Shown: in pieces, positions 1 through 14,052 of the stretch
Numbering within the stretch: the first letter of the stretch is position 1
Layout of the letters: the number at the start of each line of letters is the position of its first letter
Assembly: GCA_937930675.1 (NCBI GenBank)
Contig: CALHCC010000052.1
Coordinates: forward strand, 1-48,593
DNA length: 48,593 nt
Source: an uncultured Flavobacteriaceae bacterium
Lineage (GTDB): Bacteria; Bacteroidota; Bacteroidia; Flavobacteriales; Flavobacteriaceae
Direction of reading: 5' to 3'
Translations under genes and position numbers: made by a program
The notes under the pieces: model-generated
What the model saw: the letters and a program-made list of their open reading frames with translations, nothing else
Told to the model about the DNA's origin: nothing
Database searches by the model: none

Positions 1-408
1 AACTTGTGCTTTTTTAATAATTTCGATATAGCTATCTAATTCTTCTAACAATTTTGGGTCTCCATTCTGAGCGTATAAATAGCTAATGGCTTCCATAAAT
101 TTATAGAAATCTCCATCATGCCAACGCATTCCTTTATGCTCCCCTTCTTTTAATCCTGCAGCTATTTTAAAATTATTTAACGCATGTCCTACATCACCTG
201 TTAAAAGGCTTCTCATATAAGGAATCATGGTTTGTTCTGCGGTTTTAAACTTATCTGCCCAAAATCCTTCTGTCCATTTACAATCTCCTAAATTGATACT
301 TTTTAGTTTTACATGATCGCTATGTCTATGATTTAAAATAGCACGCTCTTGAGCAAAACCTGTACTAAACATCAAAAGACCCAAAGCACTTGTTATTATT
401 TTTTTCAT
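1..408 (-). CDS. GH127-family (DUF1680-like) glycoside hydrolase, N-terminal part only; continues beyond the left edge
   Basis: Manual minus-strand translation from ATG at 408: MKKIITSALGLLMFSTGFAQERAILNHRHSDHVKLKSINLGDCKWTEGFWADKFKTAEQTMIPYMRSLLTGDVGHALNNFKIAAGLKEGEHKGMRWHDGDFYKFMEAISYLYAQNGDPKLLEELDSYIEIIKKAQV. Signal peptide plus GH127-like N-terminal pattern (GFWADKF, FKIAAG, DGDFYKFMEAISY). Absent from the ORF track because it is truncated by the window. Confidence 0.75.
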   Translation of the reverse strand, partial: MKKIITSALGLLMFSTGFAQERAILNHRHSDHVKLKSINLGDCKWTEGFWADKFKTAEQTMIPYMRSLLTGDVGHALNNFKIAAGLKEGEHKGMRWHDGDFYKFMEAISYLYAQNGDPKLLEELDSYIEIIKKAQV

Positions 409-440
409 TCTATATATTAATTTTAATTATTTTAATATTT

Positions 441-1020
<580 letters not shown>

Positions 1021-1134
1021 TTCCTTAAGAAATATATTTTACATTGTTAAACAACAAAAGTTTGTTGCCTGATTTACACCTCAGCAACAAACTTTAAAAT
1101 TATTTTAATAGTAACAATTAAATGTTCGCTAAAA

Positions 1135-1455
1135 TTAATTTTTTATCTCCATGAATTCAATTGGAGAACCATTATGCTCTATAAACACAACACGTACGCC
1201 TTCTCCTGGACTAAAAGGCTCTACAATTACATTTTTACCTTTAATAGCCTCTTCTATATTATCTACTTTATAAGCTAAATGCGGCATAGTAGTTACTAAT
1301 TTGTGCCACGGACTATCTACATCAAATTTCACCCACTCTACCTTATACTCATCTTTATCAAATTCTGTATAATTTACTTTACCTGGTTCAAAGTAACCAT
1401 CCCAATTTTTATCTTCTTGTGTAGGTATTCCTATGTGACTAAATTCGTAATCCAT
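1135..1455 (-). CDS. Small VOC (glyoxalase/bleomycin-resistance fold)-like protein
   Basis: 106 aa; MDYEFSHIGIPT start, MPHLAYKVDNIEEAI and C-terminal VVFIEHNGSPIEFMEI resemble single-domain VOC proteins; lies between GH2 genes. Confidence 0.6.
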   Translation of the reverse strand: MDYEFSHIGIPTQEDKNWDGYFEPGKVNYTEFDKDEYKVEWVKFDVDSPWHKLVTTMPHLAYKVDNIEEAIKGKNVIVEPFSPGEGVRVVFIEHNGSPIEFMEIKN

Positions 1456-1479
1456 GATATTTATTTTTATTTATTGTTC

Positions 1480-4713
<3,234 letters not shown>

Positions 4714-4743
4714 TTACTACGATTTAATTTTATAAATGCAATA

Positions 4744-5610
4744 TTAATCATCTAAATACATTTTTTGAAACGCTTTAGGATTTATTCCTTTAATTTTTTT
4801 GAACTGTCTATTAAAGTTGGTTTGAGAGTTGTACCCACAACTATAGGTTACCTCTGAAATAGACAATTTATTTTCTATTAACAATTTACAGGCATGCCCT
4901 ACTCTTACCTCGTTTAAAAACTGAGAAAATGTTTTATGCATTCTCTTTTTAAAAAATCGACAAAAAGGAGAAACTCCCAAATGTGCAATTTCTGCCACCT
5001 CTGCCAAATTTATTTCCCTGTTTAGATTCGCTAATACATATTGGTACACTTTTTCTAATCGTTGAGAATCTTTTACATATACTTTTTCTGTATATCCGTT
5101 ACTTGCAAATTCTTTAACATTCTTGGTAGATGATAACACATCTAAAACATCTAACAAACACTGAATACTTTTAAACCCTGTAAGATGAATTAAACTACTT
5201 AATTTTTCAGCTACATGTTTTTTAACATTCTGATCTAAAAAGGCAACCCCATTACTAGATTTCGTTAATAATTTTTTAATCAAAATCATTTCATTTTTTT
5301 CAAAAAATTCTTTCCCTAAAAAATCTTCATTAAAATGTACTACAATTACCTCCGCTTTAAGCGAATTGTCTTTGTAATATTCTTCAGAATTCCTCCATAA
5401 ATGCGGCATGTTAGCTCCTATCAAAGCCAATTCTCCAGAATTAAAACTATGAATATTATCACCTATATAGCAGGTTCCTTTTCCTTCAATAATATAAATC
5501 AACTCTAACTCCTGGTGCAAATGCCAAGACTCATCTAGGTAAGGTTTATCATTCTTGTATACCGAAAAACTTTTATTAGAAGGGGCTATCTTTTTTTGTA
5601 AAATTTTCAA
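4744..5610 (-). CDS. AraC-family transcriptional regulator with N-terminal cupin-type sensing domain
   Basis: 288 aa; N-terminal HLHQELELIYIIEGKGTCYIGDN and C-terminal double HTH (INLAEVAEIAHLGVSPFCRFFKKRMHKTFSQFLNEVRVGHACKLL...SCGYNSQTNFNRQFKKIKGINPKAF). Confidence 0.93.
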   Translation of the reverse strand: MKILQKKIAPSNKSFSVYKNDKPYLDESWHLHQELELIYIIEGKGTCYIGDNIHSFNSGELALIGANMPHLWRNSEEYYKDNSLKAEVIVVHFNEDFLGKEFFEKNEMILIKKLLTKSSNGVAFLDQNVKKHVAEKLSSLIHLTGFKSIQCLLDVLDVLSSTKNVKEFASNGYTEKVYVKDSQRLEKVYQYVLANLNREINLAEVAEIAHLGVSPFCRFFKKRMHKTFSQFLNEVRVGHACKLLIENKLSISEVTYSCGYNSQTNFNRQFKKIKGINPKAFQKMYLDD

Positions 5611-5679
5611 GTATCTGTAATTATATTTCTATTCTAAAGACTAAAACTAATAATTTATATCAAAAAAATACTATTAAAA

Positions 5680-5714
5680 ATACCAAAACATCAAAATAAC
5701 ACTTATTTTGGTAT
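5680..5714. promoter_or_regulatory. Inverted repeat in divergent araC/transporter intergenic region (candidate operator)
   Basis: ATACCAAAA (5680-5688) and TTTTGGTAT (5706-5714) are perfect 9-bp inverted arms. Confidence 0.45.
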
Positions 5715-5914
5715 AAAATTGTTAATTTTTTAGATTATTATTACCGAAATTTGTTTACTATTAACAATGTTTAATTACATCAATAAAAAACTGTTTTTAT
5801 ATTATAGCGTCAATATAATACTAGATTCTAAAAAAAAAATAAGATATTTGGCACACGTTTTTTATAGGGTATTTTTAGACTAAAAAAATAACTTTAAAAT
5901 CAATATTAAAATTT

Positions 5915-6931
5915 ATGGACACTAATGTATTTGCAATTGTATTAATTATTATTGCTAGTTTTTTTCAAGGAAGTTTTGGTTTAGGAATGAAATATATGAA
6001 TCCTTTAAAATGGGAAGCTTGGTGGCTTGTTCATTCTATTTTTGCCATGATTATTATTCCAACCGTTTGGGCAGCCATTGTGGTACCCGATTTGTTTGGT
6101 GTTATTGCTCAAGCTCCGTTAAAAGTAAAATTATTGGCCATGTTGTTTGGTGCTATGTGGGGCGTTGGAGGTATTCTTTTTGGTAAAAGTGTTCCTTATA
6201 TTGGTATGTCTTTAACCTATGGTATTGTATTAGGTTTATGTGCAGCAGCAGGAAGTTTAATTCCTTTCTTTATTATGGAAAACCCTAATATGGAAACATT
6301 ACCTACCGTTTTAACAGGAGTTGTATTGTTAGTCGTAGGAGTAGGTATTACTGCTTATGCAGGTATCGAAAAAGATAAGTTACAAAAAGCAACTAATGAA
6401 GAAGGTTCTAACACCAAAGTAAATTTAAAAACCGGTTTAATTATTGCTATTTTAAGTGGTTTACTATCTGCTGCTTTAAGTATTGGTTTTTCCGAAGGAA
6501 GATCTATTGCTGGAATTGCAGAAAATGCAGGAGCATTAACTCGTAACAGTAGTTTGGCTGTATGGGTTGTAGTACTTTGGGGTGGTTTTATTATTAACGG
6601 AGGATATGCTTTATTTTTATTAACTAAAAACAACACCTGGAGTTCTTTTACTGTTGCAGGTGCTAAAAAAGCTTACACATGGTCTATTTTAGCGGCTGTA
6701 TTTTGGTTTGGAGCTTTAGGAGTATACGGACAAGGTAACGCTCTTATGGGAGCTATGGGAGATGTTGTAGGATGGCCTATCTTAATGGGTGGTGGTTTAA
6801 TTATTAGTAATATTTGGGCTTACCGATCTGGAGAATGGACCAATGTTCCAAAACCATTTAAAATTTTATTATCTGGAATTGGAGTTATTGTTATTGCTAT
6901 TTGTGTATTAGCATACTCTAATACCTTATAA
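5915..6931 (+). CDS. RhaT-family (L-rhamnose/H+ symporter-like) sugar permease
   Basis: 338 aa, ~10 TM; FFQGSFGLGMKYM, LFGAMWGVGGILFGKSVPYIGMSLTYGI match RhaT-type permeases. Confidence 0.85.
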   Translation: MDTNVFAIVLIIIASFFQGSFGLGMKYMNPLKWEAWWLVHSIFAMIIIPTVWAAIVVPDLFGVIAQAPLKVKLLAMLFGAMWGVGGILFGKSVPYIGMSLTYGIVLGLCAAAGSLIPFFIMENPNMETLPTVLTGVVLLVVGVGITAYAGIEKDKLQKATNEEGSNTKVNLKTGLIIAILSGLLSAALSIGFSEGRSIAGIAENAGALTRNSSLAVWVVVLWGGFIINGGYALFLLTKNNTWSSFTVAGAKKAYTWSILAAVFWFGALGVYGQGNALMGAMGDVVGWPILMGGGLIISNIWAYRSGEWTNVPKPFKILLSGIGVIVIAICVLAYSNTL

Positions 6932-7000
6932 AAAATTAAAATTGAAAGGACAAATAATTAACACGTCCTAAATATAGAACTAAATTAAAAATCATAGATA

Positions 7001-8152
7001 ATGGTTATTAAAGAAATAACACCGTACGTACTTACAAGTAAATTAGACGAACCTTTTTACTTTTCTCAATGGCAATACGATACTAGAAAAATTTGTATTG
7101 TAAAAATCACATTAGAAGATGGTACTTATGGTTGGGGTGAAGGATATGGACCTGCTGGATTAATTAAAGCAGGAATTGAATTCTTTACACCTTTTTTAAT
7201 CGGAAAAAACGCACTTGAACACGAAACTATTTGGCAAGAAATGTATTTACGTTCTTTGGATTATGGTAGAAGCGGAGTTTTTCAAGCTGCCGTAAGTGCT
7301 ATTGATGTGGCTCTTTGGGATTTAAAAGGTAAAATTTTAAATCAACCTGTTTCTGTATTATTAGGAGGTGTTAAAAATCCTGAAATACACCCTTATGCTA
7401 CTGGATTGTATTTTGAAAGAGTAGATGATTTAGAAAAAAAACTGGTAGATGAAGCTCTTGGATACAAAAAAGAAGGGTTTAGAGCGATTAAAATGAAAGT
7501 TGGTTTAGGAATTGAACAAGACTTACAATACGTAAAAGCGGTAAGAGAAGCTATTGGTGATGATATTAAATTAATGATTGATGCAAACCACGCATATTCT
7601 TACAAAGAAGCTTTAGAATTGGCATTAAAAGTAGAGAAATATAACATTTCTTGGTTTGAAGAGCCTGTATCTCCAGAAGATTACGATGGATATAGAAGAC
7701 TGCGTTTAAGAACCTCTATTCCTATTGCAGGTGGAGAATGTGAATACTTAAAACATGGATTTAAACGTTTATTTGACAACGACTCTGTAGACATTGCACA
7801 ACCCGATATTTGTGCTACAGGTGGTTTAACAGAAGTAAAACGTATTACCTCTTTAGCACAAACGTATTCTAAAGACTTAGTACCTCATACATGGGGAACT
7901 TGGATTGCTATTAGTGCTGCAGTACATTTGGTAGCAAACTTAGATAAAAACCCAGGTAGAATGTATTCTGACAAACCTGTAATGGAATTAGACAGAACAG
8001 AAAACCCTTTAAGAGATGAAGTTGTTAAACACAATATTGTTATTAAAGATGGTGTTTTAACCGTACCTACAACTCCTGGTTTGGGTGTTGATATTGACGA
8101 AGAAGCACTCTTAAAATACTCTTTCGATCAAACCAAATCTCACATTTTATAA
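7001..8152 (+). CDS. Mandelate racemase/enolase-superfamily cycloisomerase (galactarolactone / 3,6-anhydrogalactonate cycloisomerase-like; DauB candidate)
   Basis: 383 aa; IDVALWDLKGK, KMKVG, MIDANHAY, WFEEPV, IAGGE, VPHTWGT and FDRT-like MELDRTENPLR features closely resemble D-galactarolactone cycloisomerase. Confidence 0.85.
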   Translation: MVIKEITPYVLTSKLDEPFYFSQWQYDTRKICIVKITLEDGTYGWGEGYGPAGLIKAGIEFFTPFLIGKNALEHETIWQEMYLRSLDYGRSGVFQAAVSAIDVALWDLKGKILNQPVSVLLGGVKNPEIHPYATGLYFERVDDLEKKLVDEALGYKKEGFRAIKMKVGLGIEQDLQYVKAVREAIGDDIKLMIDANHAYSYKEALELALKVEKYNISWFEEPVSPEDYDGYRRLRLRTSIPIAGGECEYLKHGFKRLFDNDSVDIAQPDICATGGLTEVKRITSLAQTYSKDLVPHTWGTWIAISAAVHLVANLDKNPGRMYSDKPVMELDRTENPLRDEVVKHNIVIKDGVLTVPTTPGLGVDIDEEALLKYSFDQTKSHIL

Positions 8153-8164
8153 ATATTAATTCTC

Positions 8165-9607
8165 ATGAGCAATTTATTATTTGGACATAAAAATTTATAC
8201 ATTAACGGAGAATTGGTTCCAGCATCCAATGGAAAAACATTTGATGTAATTTCTCCAGCAACAGAAAAAGCAGTAGGTTCTATTGCATGGGCTAGTAAAG
8301 AAGATACTTTAAAAGCTTTAGAAACAGCAGAAGAAGGTTTTAAGTACTGGTCTAAATTACCTATTGACGAACGTAATGCGTGGATTGAAAAATTAAAACT
8401 TAAAATTATTGAAAATAGCGACTTGCTAAAAGAAGCTATTACACACGAAATGGGTAAAACTTGGGAAGCTTCTCAAGAAGATATCGATTTATTAGTACGT
8501 TCTTTAGATTTTTATGCAAATGAAATAAAAACAAGAAGTACAGAAGAAATTAAAGATAAAGAAGGAACACACACACACCATATTGTATCTAAACCCCTAG
8601 GAGTTGCTGTTGCATTTTTAGCCTACAACTTTCCTTTACTAAATTTAGGATACAAAATTGGCCCAGCACTAGCTGCAGGATGTAGTATTGTATTAAAACC
8701 ATCGGAATTCTCTCCTATTTCTGCATATATTATTGGAGAATTAGCCAAAGAAATTAACTTTCCAAAAGGAGTAATTACTGTACTTTGTGGTGATTTAGAA
8801 AATGTTGGGATTCCTTTATGTGAAAGCACTATTCCACAATTAATTACCATGATTGGTTCTGCAGGAACTGCTCAAAAACTAATAGAACAAAGTAGTAAAA
8901 CTTCTATTAAAAGATACAGCATGGAATGTGGTGGAAACGCTCCATTTATTGTTGCAGAAGATGCGGATTTAGAATTGGCAGTAAATATTGGTGCTATTTT
9001 AAAAACAAGCAACTCAGGTCAAATTTGTGTAGCTCCAAACAGGTATTTTGTTCACGAAAACATTATTGATCAGTTTATTGCTGGGGTTAAAGAAAAGTTT
9101 GAAAATGCCAAAGTAGGTTTTGGAAAAGATAACAAACCTGATATGGGTCCTTTAACCAACAGACAATCTGTATTAAAAGTAGATAGAATTGTAAAAGAAG
9201 CCATTAAACAAGGAGGTAAATTAATTACTGGAGGAAACGAAATTGAAGGGCCAGGATACTATTACGAACCTACCATTGTAAAGTTTGACAAAGAATATGC
9301 AGACATTATGGAAGAAGAAATTTTTGGGCCTGTTGCCATTGTTGTTCCTTATAACGATGAACAAGAAGTCCTAAAATTAGCAAACAATGTAGATGCTGGT
9401 TTGTCTTCTTTTGTGTTCTCTAAAAGTGATGAAACCATTCAATTCTTTTCCGAAAATTTAGACTTTGGAGAAATTCAAGTAAACGGTGTTAAGTACGATA
9501 TTTATTTACCACACGTAGGGGTTAAAAACGCAGGGGTTAGTATGGATTGTTCTTCTTATGCTTTAGATGACTATTTATCTAAAAGAAGAATTACCAAATC
9601 TTTATAA
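8165..9607 (+). CDS. NAD(P)-dependent aldehyde dehydrogenase (3,6-anhydro-D-galactose dehydrogenase / DauA candidate)
   Basis: 480 aa; ALDH motifs: MECGGNAPFIV, SGQICVAPNRYFV (catalytic Cys), EEIFGPVAIVVPY. Confidence 0.85.
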   Translation: MSNLLFGHKNLYINGELVPASNGKTFDVISPATEKAVGSIAWASKEDTLKALETAEEGFKYWSKLPIDERNAWIEKLKLKIIENSDLLKEAITHEMGKTWEASQEDIDLLVRSLDFYANEIKTRSTEEIKDKEGTHTHHIVSKPLGVAVAFLAYNFPLLNLGYKIGPALAAGCSIVLKPSEFSPISAYIIGELAKEINFPKGVITVLCGDLENVGIPLCESTIPQLITMIGSAGTAQKLIEQSSKTSIKRYSMECGGNAPFIVAEDADLELAVNIGAILKTSNSGQICVAPNRYFVHENIIDQFIAGVKEKFENAKVGFGKDNKPDMGPLTNRQSVLKVDRIVKEAIKQGGKLITGGNEIEGPGYYYEPTIVKFDKEYADIMEEEIFGPVAIVVPYNDEQEVLKLANNVDAGLSSFVFSKSDETIQFFSENLDFGEIQVNGVKYDIYLPHVGVKNAGVSMDCSSYALDDYLSKRRITKSL

Positions 9608-9611
9608 TTAA

Positions 9612-10553
9612 ATGAATCATTTAAAACAATTTATAAGTTGCGATTGGGGAACTTCTAATTTTAGACTTAGATTGGTTGATGCAGAAACGCTTAACGTAAT
9701 TGCAGAACACACCAGTAGCACAGGGGTAAAAAAACTGTATGCAGCATATAAAGAAAGCAACACAACTCAAAGTCAAACCAGTTACTTTGTAGCCTATTTA
9801 AAAACACAAATTAAGGAATTACCCATATCAGGAGCAATGCCTAAAATTGTTGCTTCTGGAATGGCTACTTCTAGTATTGGTATGGTAGAACTACCCTATG
9901 TAGATATGCCTATTAACTTTACAGGAGATAATTTATTAAGCAAAGAAATTTCAGAAGATGGTGTAACCATTGTACTAATTTCTGGAGCAAAAACTACTGC
10001 AGATGTCATGCGTGGTGAAGAAATTCAAGCCATTGGATTGTCTAAAGAAATTCCAACGAATAAAGAAGGAGTTTTATTATTACCTGGTACACATAGCAAA
10101 CATGTAGCGTTTAAAAATAGTGTATTTACATCATTTACTACACATATGACGGGTGAGCTGTTTGACGTTGTAAGCAAAAACACCATTCTTGCCAACTCTT
10201 TAGAAAAAGCAGATTGGAACACTAATTTTGAAAGCTCTTTTTTAGAAGGAGTAAACAAAGGCTTAAACAATCAACACATCGCATCTTTATTTTCTATTAG
10301 AGCAAACGATTTATTAAGTAATAAAACAAATCAAGAAAACTTTTACTTTTTATCTGGTTTGTTAATCGGTGGAGAATTGTCTTATTTAAAAAACAGCAAT
10401 CAACAAGTATATATTGCCACTACAGGTATATTGTACACATTATACAACCTGGCCTTAAGCCAAATTAATGCTACAGTAATCTCTTTTGATGCTGATAAAA
10501 TTGACAAAGCTTTATTAATAGGTCATAAAAAAACATTAGAAACATATGTCTAA
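9612..10553 (+). CDS. dgoK: 2-dehydro-3-deoxygalactonokinase (DgoK family; DauC candidate)
   Basis: 313 aa; CDWGTSNFRLRLVD N-terminus, MRGEEIQAIG, LLPGTHSKHV, FTTHMTGELFDVV are DgoK-type motifs. Confidence 0.93.
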   Translation: MNHLKQFISCDWGTSNFRLRLVDAETLNVIAEHTSSTGVKKLYAAYKESNTTQSQTSYFVAYLKTQIKELPISGAMPKIVASGMATSSIGMVELPYVDMPINFTGDNLLSKEISEDGVTIVLISGAKTTADVMRGEEIQAIGLSKEIPTNKEGVLLLPGTHSKHVAFKNSVFTSFTTHMTGELFDVVSKNTILANSLEKADWNTNFESSFLEGVNKGLNNQHIASLFSIRANDLLSNKTNQENFYFLSGLLIGGELSYLKNSNQQVYIATTGILYTLYNLALSQINATVISFDADKIDKALLIGHKKTLETYV

Positions 10554-11175
10554 CTTTTCTTGGGAAAAATACAATCAAACTCCCGTTGTAGGTATTATGA
10601 GAGGATTCTCTATGGAACAAATTAGAGAAATTATCCCCACTTATATTGAAAGTGGTTTTTACACCGTAGAAATCACCATGAATTCAGAAGGTGCAGAAAC
10701 ATCCATTGCAACTTTATTAAAAGAGTATCCTGAATTAAATGTAGGAGCAGGTACTGTTTGTAATATGGATGATTTAAAAAGAGCTTTAGATGCTGGATCT
10801 CAATTTATTGTAACTCCTGTTATTGATGAAGAAGTAATTAAACATTGTGTAAAAAACAACATTCCTGTATTTCCAGGAGCTTACACACCTACAGAAATTT
10901 ACAAAGCCTGGTCTTTAGGAGCCAATGCCGTTAAAGTATTTCCAGCAACACAATTAGGAGTTAAATACATTAAAGATGTTTTAGGACCTTTAAATACCAT
11001 TAAATTACTACCTACAGGTGGAGTTGATAAAAATAACATTAATGACTTTTTTAACATTGGAGTTGTAGGTTGTGGTATGGGTAGTTCTTTATTCGATAAA
11101 AAAATTATTGCTTCTGGAGACAAAGCAGCTTTAAAAGAACATTTTGAAATTATTAAAAAAGGAACTGAAGTTTAA
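10546..11175 (+). CDS. KDPG/KDPGal aldolase family protein (DauD candidate)
   Basis: 209 aa; VVGIMRGFSMEQI, VEITMNSEG, VGAGTVCNMDD, FPGAYTPTEI, VKVFPA, LLPTGGVDKNN; start overlaps the dgoK stop by 8 bp. Confidence 0.93.
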   Translation: MSNFSWEKYNQTPVVGIMRGFSMEQIREIIPTYIESGFYTVEITMNSEGAETSIATLLKEYPELNVGAGTVCNMDDLKRALDAGSQFIVTPVIDEEVIKHCVKNNIPVFPGAYTPTEIYKAWSLGANAVKVFPATQLGVKYIKDVLGPLNTIKLLPTGGVDKNNINDFFNIGVVGCGMGSSLFDKKIIASGDKAALKEHFEIIKKGTEV

Positions 11176-11197
11176 ATCATTTTCCTTTTCTGGATAA

Positions 11198-11237
11198 AAC
11201 TAAAAAACCTTATGAAATTTCATAAGGTTTTTTAGTT
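11198..11237. terminator. Bidirectional intrinsic terminator between the aldolase gene and recR
   Basis: Near-perfect palindrome AAACTAAAAAACCTTATGAAATTTCATAAGGTTTTTTAGTTT between convergent genes. Confidence 0.9.
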
Positions 11238-11239
11238 TA

Positions 11240-11857
11240 TTACTGTCTTAAACTCGTTTCAAACGGAACTCTATTTAAAATACTCCTTCCTAAAGTAACC
11301 TCATCTGCATACTCCAACTCATCACCTACAGAAATACCTCTCGCAATTGCAGATATTTTAACATCTAAATCTTTTACTTGTTTGTAAATATAAAAATTGG
11401 TAGTATCTCCTTCCATGGTAGAACTTAATGCAAATACCAATTCTTTAACAACTCCTTCTTTTACTTTGGTAATTAAGCTTTCTATTTTTAAATGATTAGG
11501 CCCTACTCCTTCCATAGGTGATATTTTACCTCCTAGCACATGATACACTCCTTGAAATTGAGCTGTATTTTCAATAGCCATCACATCTCGTACATCTTCT
11601 ACCACACAAACAGTGGTTTCATCTCTTTTAACACTTGCACAAATTTCACACAGTTCAACATCAGAAATGTTATGACATTTTTTACACAATTTAATATCGT
11701 TTACCAAATTATCTAAAGCTCTTGTTAAATACCCCGTTTGTTCTTTAGGCTGTTTTAGTAAATGCAATACCAAACGTAAAGCTGTTCTTTTACCAATTCC
11801 TGGCAATTGAGAAACTTCGTTTACAGCACTCTCTAAAAGTTTTGATGAAAAATCCAT
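11240..11857 (-). CDS. recR: Recombination mediator protein RecR
   Basis: [18 protein letters not shown]-x2-C zinc motif ([16 protein letters not shown]), Toprim [12 protein letters not shown]...[16 protein letters not shown]. Start probably at the second Met (MDFSSKLL). Confidence 0.97.
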   Translation of the reverse strand: MDFSSKLLESAVNEVSQLPGIGKRTALRLVLHLLKQPKEQTGYLTRALDNLVNDIKLCKKCHNISDVELCEICASVKRDETTVCVVEDVRDVMAIENTAQFQGVYHVLGGKISPMEGVGPNHLKIESLITKVKEGVVKELVFALSSTMEGDTTNFYIYKQVKDLDVKISAIARGISVGDELEYADEVTLGRSILNRVPFETSLRQ

Positions 11858-11931
11858 AGAGCACAAATGTAGTGATATACCGTATTAGATTAAAAAAAAT
11901 ATTTAATTTGTAGTCAACTTAAATACACTTA

Positions 11932-13395
11932 ATGACACCTACAACTATTGCACTCATCATAGGAATTTATTTTGTTGCATTATACTTAATAGCTATTTTT
12001 ACAGGAAAAGATAATAACAACGATAGCTTTTTTAAAGCCAATAAAAAAGCTCCTTGGTACGTGGTTGCTTTTGGAATGATTGGGGCTTCGCTATCTGGCG
12101 TTACTTTTATTTCTGTGCCTGGTTGGGTAGCTACAAGCCAATTTAGTTACATGCAAGTAGTCTTTGGTTATTTTTTAGGTTATGTAACCATTGCTTATGT
12201 ATTATTGCCTATTTATTACAAATACAACATTACCTCCATCTATGGATATTTAGAACAGCGTTTTGGTAAAAACAGCCACAAAGTAGGAGCAGCTTCTTTT
12301 TTAATCTCTAGAATTTTAGGTGCTTCTTTTAGGTTGTATTTGGTAGCTACTGTACTTCAATACTTTATTTTTGATACTTGGCATATTCGGTTTGAGTTTA
12401 CGGTACTCTTTTCTGTATTATTAATTTGGATTTACACATTTAAAGGAGGTATTAAGACCATTATTTGGACAGATACATTACAAACTTTTTTTATGTTGCT
12501 AGCCTTGGTAGTTATTGGAATTACATTATGTAATAATTTAGACACTACTATACTTCAGTTTATACAATCTAAAGAATACCAACAATACAGTAAAGTATTT
12601 TATACAGACAACGTTTTAGACACTAAATACTGGTTAAAATCAGTATTAGGAGGTGCTTTTATAGCCATTGCTATGACAGGCTTAGACCAAGACATGATGC
12701 AGAAAAATTTAGCCTGTAAAAACACTAAAGAAGCCCAATGGAACATGCTATCTCTTGCTCCCTCTTTAATTATAATCAATTTTTTATTCTTAGTACTTGG
12801 AGCTTTACTTTTTACCTATGCACAAAAAAACAACATTCAAATTCCTGTAGTAGATGGCAAAACCAAAACTGATTTACTGTTTCCAGAAGTAGCCTTACAT
12901 GGAAATTTAGGAATTGCTTCCAGCATTTTATTTGTTTTAGGCCTTATTGCAGCCGCGTATTCTAGTGCAGATAGTGCACTTACTTCCCTAACCACTTCTT
13001 TTTGTATTGATTTTTTAAATCTTGAAAGTAAAGATCAAAAAGCTCAAGAAAAAATAAGAAAGCAAACTCATATTTACATGTCTATTGTTTTAGTTTTAGT
13101 AATTATCTCTTTTAAACATATATTAAACAACAATGTAATTAGCAGCTTATTAAAAGTAGCCTCTTTTACCTACGGACCACTACTAGGTTTGTTTGCTTTT
13201 GGAATTTTTACCCAACATAAAATTAAAGACAAATGGGTGTTATTTATAGCTATTCTTGCTATTATTTTTAGTTATTTTATAAACAAATACAGTCCAATTC
13301 TATTCGGTGGTTTTAAGTTTGGATACGAACTTTTAATACTTAATGGAATGTTCACATATCTAGGACTTTATATCATTAAAAACAACAATGAATAA
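11932..13395 (+). CDS. Sodium:solute symporter (SSS family)
   Basis: 487 aa, multi-[48 protein letters not shown]. Confidence 0.9.
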   Translation: MTPTTIALIIGIYFVALYLIAIFTGKDNNNDSFFKANKKAPWYVVAFGMIGASLSGVTFISVPGWVATSQFSYMQVVFGYFLGYVTIAYVLLPIYYKYNITSIYGYLEQRFGKNSHKVGAASFLISRILGASFRLYLVATVLQYFIFDTWHIRFEFTVLFSVLLIWIYTFKGGIKTIIWTDTLQTFFMLLALVVIGITLCNNLDTTILQFIQSKEYQQYSKVFYTDNVLDTKYWLKSVLGGAFIAIAMTGLDQDMMQKNLACKNTKEAQWNMLSLAPSLIIINFLFLVLGALLFTYAQKNNIQIPVVDGKTKTDLLFPEVALHGNLGIASSILFVLGLIAAAYSSADSALTSLTTSFCIDFLNLESKDQKAQEKIRKQTHIYMSIVLVLVIISFKHILNNNVISSLLKVASFTYGPLLGLFAFGIFTQHKIKDKWVLFIAILAIIFSYFINKYSPILFGGFKFGYELLILNGMFTYLGLYIIKNNNE

Positions 13396-14035
13396 AGATT
13401 TAAGCAACTATAGAAAAACCTATCAAAAAGCAGAATTGTTAGAGAAAGACGTTCCTAACTCTCCTATGGAGCTTTTTAAAGAATGGTTTCAGCAAGCTGA
13501 AGAAAGTGAAACCAATACAGAAACCAATGCCATGAATATTTCAAGTATTGGAATCGATGGTTATCCTAAAAACAGAATTGTCCTTTTAAAAAGACTCACT
13601 GCCGATGGTTTTGTATTCTATACCAACTACAATAGCGAAAAAGGAAAAGCCATTGCCAACAATTCTAATGTTTGTGCTTCTTTTTTTTGGGAACAGCAAG
13701 AGAGACAGGTAATTGTAAAAGGGAATGCAGAAAAAATAGCCAGTACTACATCTGACACTTATTTTAACAGCAGACCTGATGGAAGCAAATTAGGAGCTTG
13801 GGCATCTAACCAAAGTGAAGTTGTAAATTCTAAAGAACAATTAGAACAAGAATTACTTAACATTACGACTGAGTTTAAAGACAAAGAAATTACAAGACCT
13901 AAACATTGGGGAGGCTATCTTATCAAACCTATTTCTATAGAGTTTTGGCAAGGAAGACCCAACCGAATGCACGACAGAATACGATATACACTATTAAATA
14001 ATTTTGACTGGAAAATTGAAAGATTAGCCCCATAA
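13388..14035 (+). CDS. pdxH: Pyridoxamine 5'-phosphate oxidase
   Basis: 215 aa; [71 protein letters not shown]. Confidence 0.97.
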   Translation: MNKDLSNYRKTYQKAELLEKDVPNSPMELFKEWFQQAEESETNTETNAMNISSIGIDGYPKNRIVLLKRLTADGFVFYTNYNSEKGKAIANNSNVCASFFWEQQERQVIVKGNAEKIASTTSDTYFNSRPDGSKLGAWASNQSEVVNSKEQLEQELLNITTEFKDKEITRPKHWGGYLIKPISIEFWQGRPNRMHDRIRYTLLNNFDWKIERLAP

Positions 14036-14052
14036 CACATTTTAAACAGATC

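Noticed and set aside
5800-5820. Second inverted repeat TATTATA-GCGTCAA-TATAATA in the araC intergenic region
   Set aside because: Short and fully A/T in the arms; likely by chance in this composition.
7001-11175. Galactarate/galacturonate oxidative pathway as the operon's role
   Set aside because: The cycloisomerase resembles galactarolactone cycloisomerase, but no uronate dehydrogenase is present, and the kinase/aldolase pair act on KDGal/KDPGal rather than the diacid product. Kept only as a weaker alternative.
11932-13395. SSS symporter as part of the sugar operon
   Set aside because: Separated by a strong bidirectional terminator and recR, and co-directional with pdxH; no sequence evidence linking it to the catabolic locus.
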